Shown here piece by piece: positions 32,160 to 33,821 of a stretch of DNA of 33,821 nucleotides. A model generated the notes under the pieces. It saw only the letters and a program-made list of their open reading frames with translations, was not told where the DNA came from and did not search any database. Source of the stretch: Chloroflexota bacterium. GTDB lineage: Bacteria > Chloroflexota > Dormibacteria > CF-121. The first letter of the stretch is position 1. Each line of letters opens with the position of its first letter. A program made the translations under genes and the position numbers. The stretch lies in contig VBID01000131.1 in NCBI GenBank assembly GCA_005880615.1, positions 1 through 33,821 of the forward strand, given 5' to 3'.

Positions 32160-32452
32160 GATCGCCTGCGGATAACAATGAGCCGCCCATTCGGGCACCC
32201 CCACCCCGACTTACGAGCGGGACCGAGAGGCCCGCGCGGTCGAGCAGGCTTGGCGATCGCGGCCCGGTAGCCGCTGGCGCAAATCGTCCAGAGCTCGGTG
32301 TCTTTCGGCAGCGCAGCGAGTTCCTGCGCCAGGTCGCCAGCGAAGACATGAAGACTCTTCTCTGGGACGTGGCTTTGATCCCACTCGCGACGCTGGCGGA
32401 CATCCAGGATCTTCAGTGGCTGCGCCGAGAGGCAGGACGGGCAGAGAGACAT
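32160..32452 (-). pseudogene. Rhodanese domain remnant with two frameshifts
   Basis: From ATG 32452 the minus strand encodes SAQPLKILDVRQRREWDQSHVPEKSLHVFAGDLAQELA and the active-site loop ICASGYRAAIA, the C-terminal rhodanese of MBL-rhodanese proteins. At about 32250 the frame is lost (GCCAAGC; removal of one A restores SLLDRAGLSVPLVSRGG). A second shift at the C5 run 32198-32202 is needed to reach GVPEWAAHCYP in the third frame. The N-terminal MBL domain is missing: the chrA gene ends 48 bases upstream. It is either a decayed gene or two single-base assembly errors in a truncated gene. The usual family ending is partly recognisable. Confidence 0.78.
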
Positions 32453-32499
32453 CGTCTTCCGCCACCGGGTAACTCTTGACCGGGCGGCGGCGCCAGGAG

Positions 32500-33678
32500 C
32501 TAGTGATGGATCGCAAAACCCGCGCTCGCCGCGAGCAGCACCAGCAAGGGCTCCTTGACCTTGAACCGCAACAGAAGGCCCAGGCTGACCACGGCGATGG
32601 CCGCTGTGGCAGCATCCCGCACCGCCTGTTGGGTGAGCACGATAGTGGCGCCCCCAATGGCGCCGGCCGCCGCGGCGGTGGCGCCTTTGACGAAGGCCTG
32701 GATCTGGGCGTTGCGCCGGTGTCGGATAAACCACCGCCCGGGAATCACCACTCCGGCGTAGATCGGGGTGAAGATGCCAACGCTGGCGATCACGGCACCG
32801 AGCAGGCCGGCCACGAGGTAGCCGATGAAGGCGGCCGTAATGACCACCGGTCCGGGCGTGATCAGCCCGACGGCGACGGCGTCGAGGAATTGACTGGGGC
32901 TCAGCCAGTGATGCTGGTTGACCACCCCTTCACGCAGGAATGGCACGATGGCCAGCCCGCTTCCGAAGATGAAGGCGCCGGCCTTGAGGAAAAACAGGAA
33001 CAGATCTCGCAGGGTATTGGGTGACGCCGCCCCGGCAGCCAGGCCGGGCGCCAGGAGGGGCAGGCTGAATGATGCGAGCTTTGGCCGTCGGAGGAAGGGG
33101 GGCGGAGCATCCCAGACGACCATCAGGAGGCCGGCAGCGATGAAGAGCAGGGCGATCTCGGCCCCGGTGGCCGCCGTAATGACGAGGATGATGGCCGAGA
33201 TTGCCCACAACCGGAGATCGCTTTTGTTAGTCAGACGCGCGAGCTTGACGGCGGCGATGGCGATGATGGCCATGATGGCCGGGGCGATTCCATAGAAGAC
33301 CGCCTGCACCCAGGGCAAGCCCTGGTAGCGGACGTAGACGAAGCCGAGACCGACAACGATCAGGAAGGACGGCAGCACGAACGCCGCAGCGACCGCCAGT
33401 GCACCCAGGGCACCGCGCTGCAGGAAACCCACCCACATCGCGACCTGCGCGGCCAGCGGCCCCGGCATCGTCTGCCCAAGGGCGACCCCGTTCAGGAAAT
33501 CCTCTCGGTCGAGCCACCGGCGGCGTTCCACCAGGTCTCGCTGCATGTAGCCGACGGTAGCGATGGGACCGCCAAACCCGAAGGCCCCCAGAGAGAGGAA
33601 GTAGCCCAGGAATCGTCTGAAGCGAACTTTCTCAGGCGGCGCCGAATTGGCCTGGTCCACGGGCGCCTTCTTTGTCAT
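32500..33678 (-). CDS. chrA: ChrA-family chromate/anion transporter
   Basis: A 392-residue polytopic membrane protein with two homologous CHR halves. Half 1 opens with RFLGYFLSLGAFGFGGPIATVGYMQRDLVERRRWLDREDFLNGVALGQTMPGPLAAQVAMWVGF. Half 2 has LFLFFLKAGAFIFGSGLAIVPFLREGVV and WLSPSQFLDAVAVGLITPGPVVITAAFIGYLVAG. The repeated FGxG and PGP motifs are diagnostic. It is annotated as chromate efflux in most genomes, but sulfate-like anion transport is also possible. A rhodanese remnant lies just downstream. The 143 bases upstream (33679-33821) show no gene or clear promoter. Confidence 0.93.
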   Translation of the reverse strand: MTKKAPVDQANSAPPEKVRFRRFLGYFLSLGAFGFGGPIATVGYMQRDLVERRRWLDREDFLNGVALGQTMPGPLAAQVAMWVGFLQRGALGALAVAAAFVLPSFLIVVGLGFVYVRYQGLPWVQAVFYGIAPAIMAIIAIAAVKLARLTNKSDLRLWAISAIILVITAATGAEIALLFIAAGLLMVVWDAPPPFLRRPKLASFSLPLLAPGLAAGAASPNTLRDLFLFFLKAGAFIFGSGLAIVPFLREGVVNQHHWLSPSQFLDAVAVGLITPGPVVITAAFIGYLVAGLLGAVIASVGIFTPIYAGVVIPGRWFIRHRRNAQIQAFVKGATAAAAGAIGGATIVLTQQAVRDAATAAIAVVSLGLLLRFKVKEPLLVLLAASAGFAIHH

Positions 33679-33821
33679 CGGGATTGATCAGTCCACGCCA
33701 CCCCACTCGATACGTCCCTCAGAGGATAACCGCGTGGCACGACACGGCTAAGGGGTTCGCCCGGTATCGACCACACGAGAAACCGTCCGCCGTCGTTCAC
33801 TGAGGTTCGTCGGCGTTCGCG

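Overview
The window is 33.8 kb of high-GC (visibly about two-thirds G+C) bacterial chromosome with short intergenic gaps and many ATGA/GTGA gene overlaps. The gene set looks like a free-living, probably monoderm soil or sediment bacterium. It has lipoprotein-type binding proteins, a YknXYZ/MacB-like exporter without an outer-membrane partner, a stand-alone LigD-type polymerase domain, an F420-type DUF385 protein and at least two likely leaderless transcripts. This fits a Chloroflexota-like or actinobacterial-like lineage. There is no rRNA or other marker here, so the assignment is an inference. I saw no tRNA, rRNA, CRISPR array, insertion sequence or phage gene.

Layout. (1) 1-7298: a catabolic island. 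A branched-chain amino-acid-type ABC binding protein (cut by the window edge) diverges from a LacI-family regulator. Downstream are a beta-hydroxyacid dehydrogenase, an M24-fold hydrolase with an altered metal site, both E1 subunits of a 2-oxoacid dehydrogenase and an aldehyde dehydrogenase. Matching LacI-type palindromes lie in the divergent promoter and in front of the dehydrogenase. (2) 7343-10698: a Fur-family regulator, then a Znu-type metal ABC importer whose promoter carries a 15-bp Zur/Fur-like palindrome. A family of GC-rich hairpin repeats fills the gap between them. (3) 10841-13717: a membrane histidine kinase, an Rcp1-type receiver and a REC-GGDEF diguanylate cyclase. (4) 13770-18870: a LysE exporter on the minus strand, then adaptor, ATPase and permease of a MacB/Ykn-type exporter, a DUF5666-like secreted protein and a 59-residue membrane protein.

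(5) 18889-22440, minus strand: an unknown membrane protein, a LigD-type polymerase and threonine deaminase (ilvA). ilvA is preceded by a clear attenuator: a -10 box, a 15-codon leader peptide ending in an Ile/Thr-rich stretch, a hairpin and a perfect intrinsic terminator. (6) 22551-27065: an unusual signalling cluster. It has a receiver-less CheB, a CheR-PAS-coiled coil-PAS protein without a kinase end, a PhoB-type DNA-binding domain without receiver, a small protein resembling a kinase dimerisation domain without its histidine, and a ParB-like protein. There is no CheA, CheW, CheY or receptor, so this is not an ordinary chemotaxis operon. It is the best candidate here for an undescribed system. 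(7) 27107-33821: an ArsR/AHSA1 pair with a clear promoter-operator, a GNAT acetyltransferase, a P-loop kinase, a DUF385 protein, an exported unknown, a secreted Pro/Thr-rich metallophosphatase with an LPxTG-like tail, a rhodanese remnant broken by two frameshifts, and a ChrA-type transporter.
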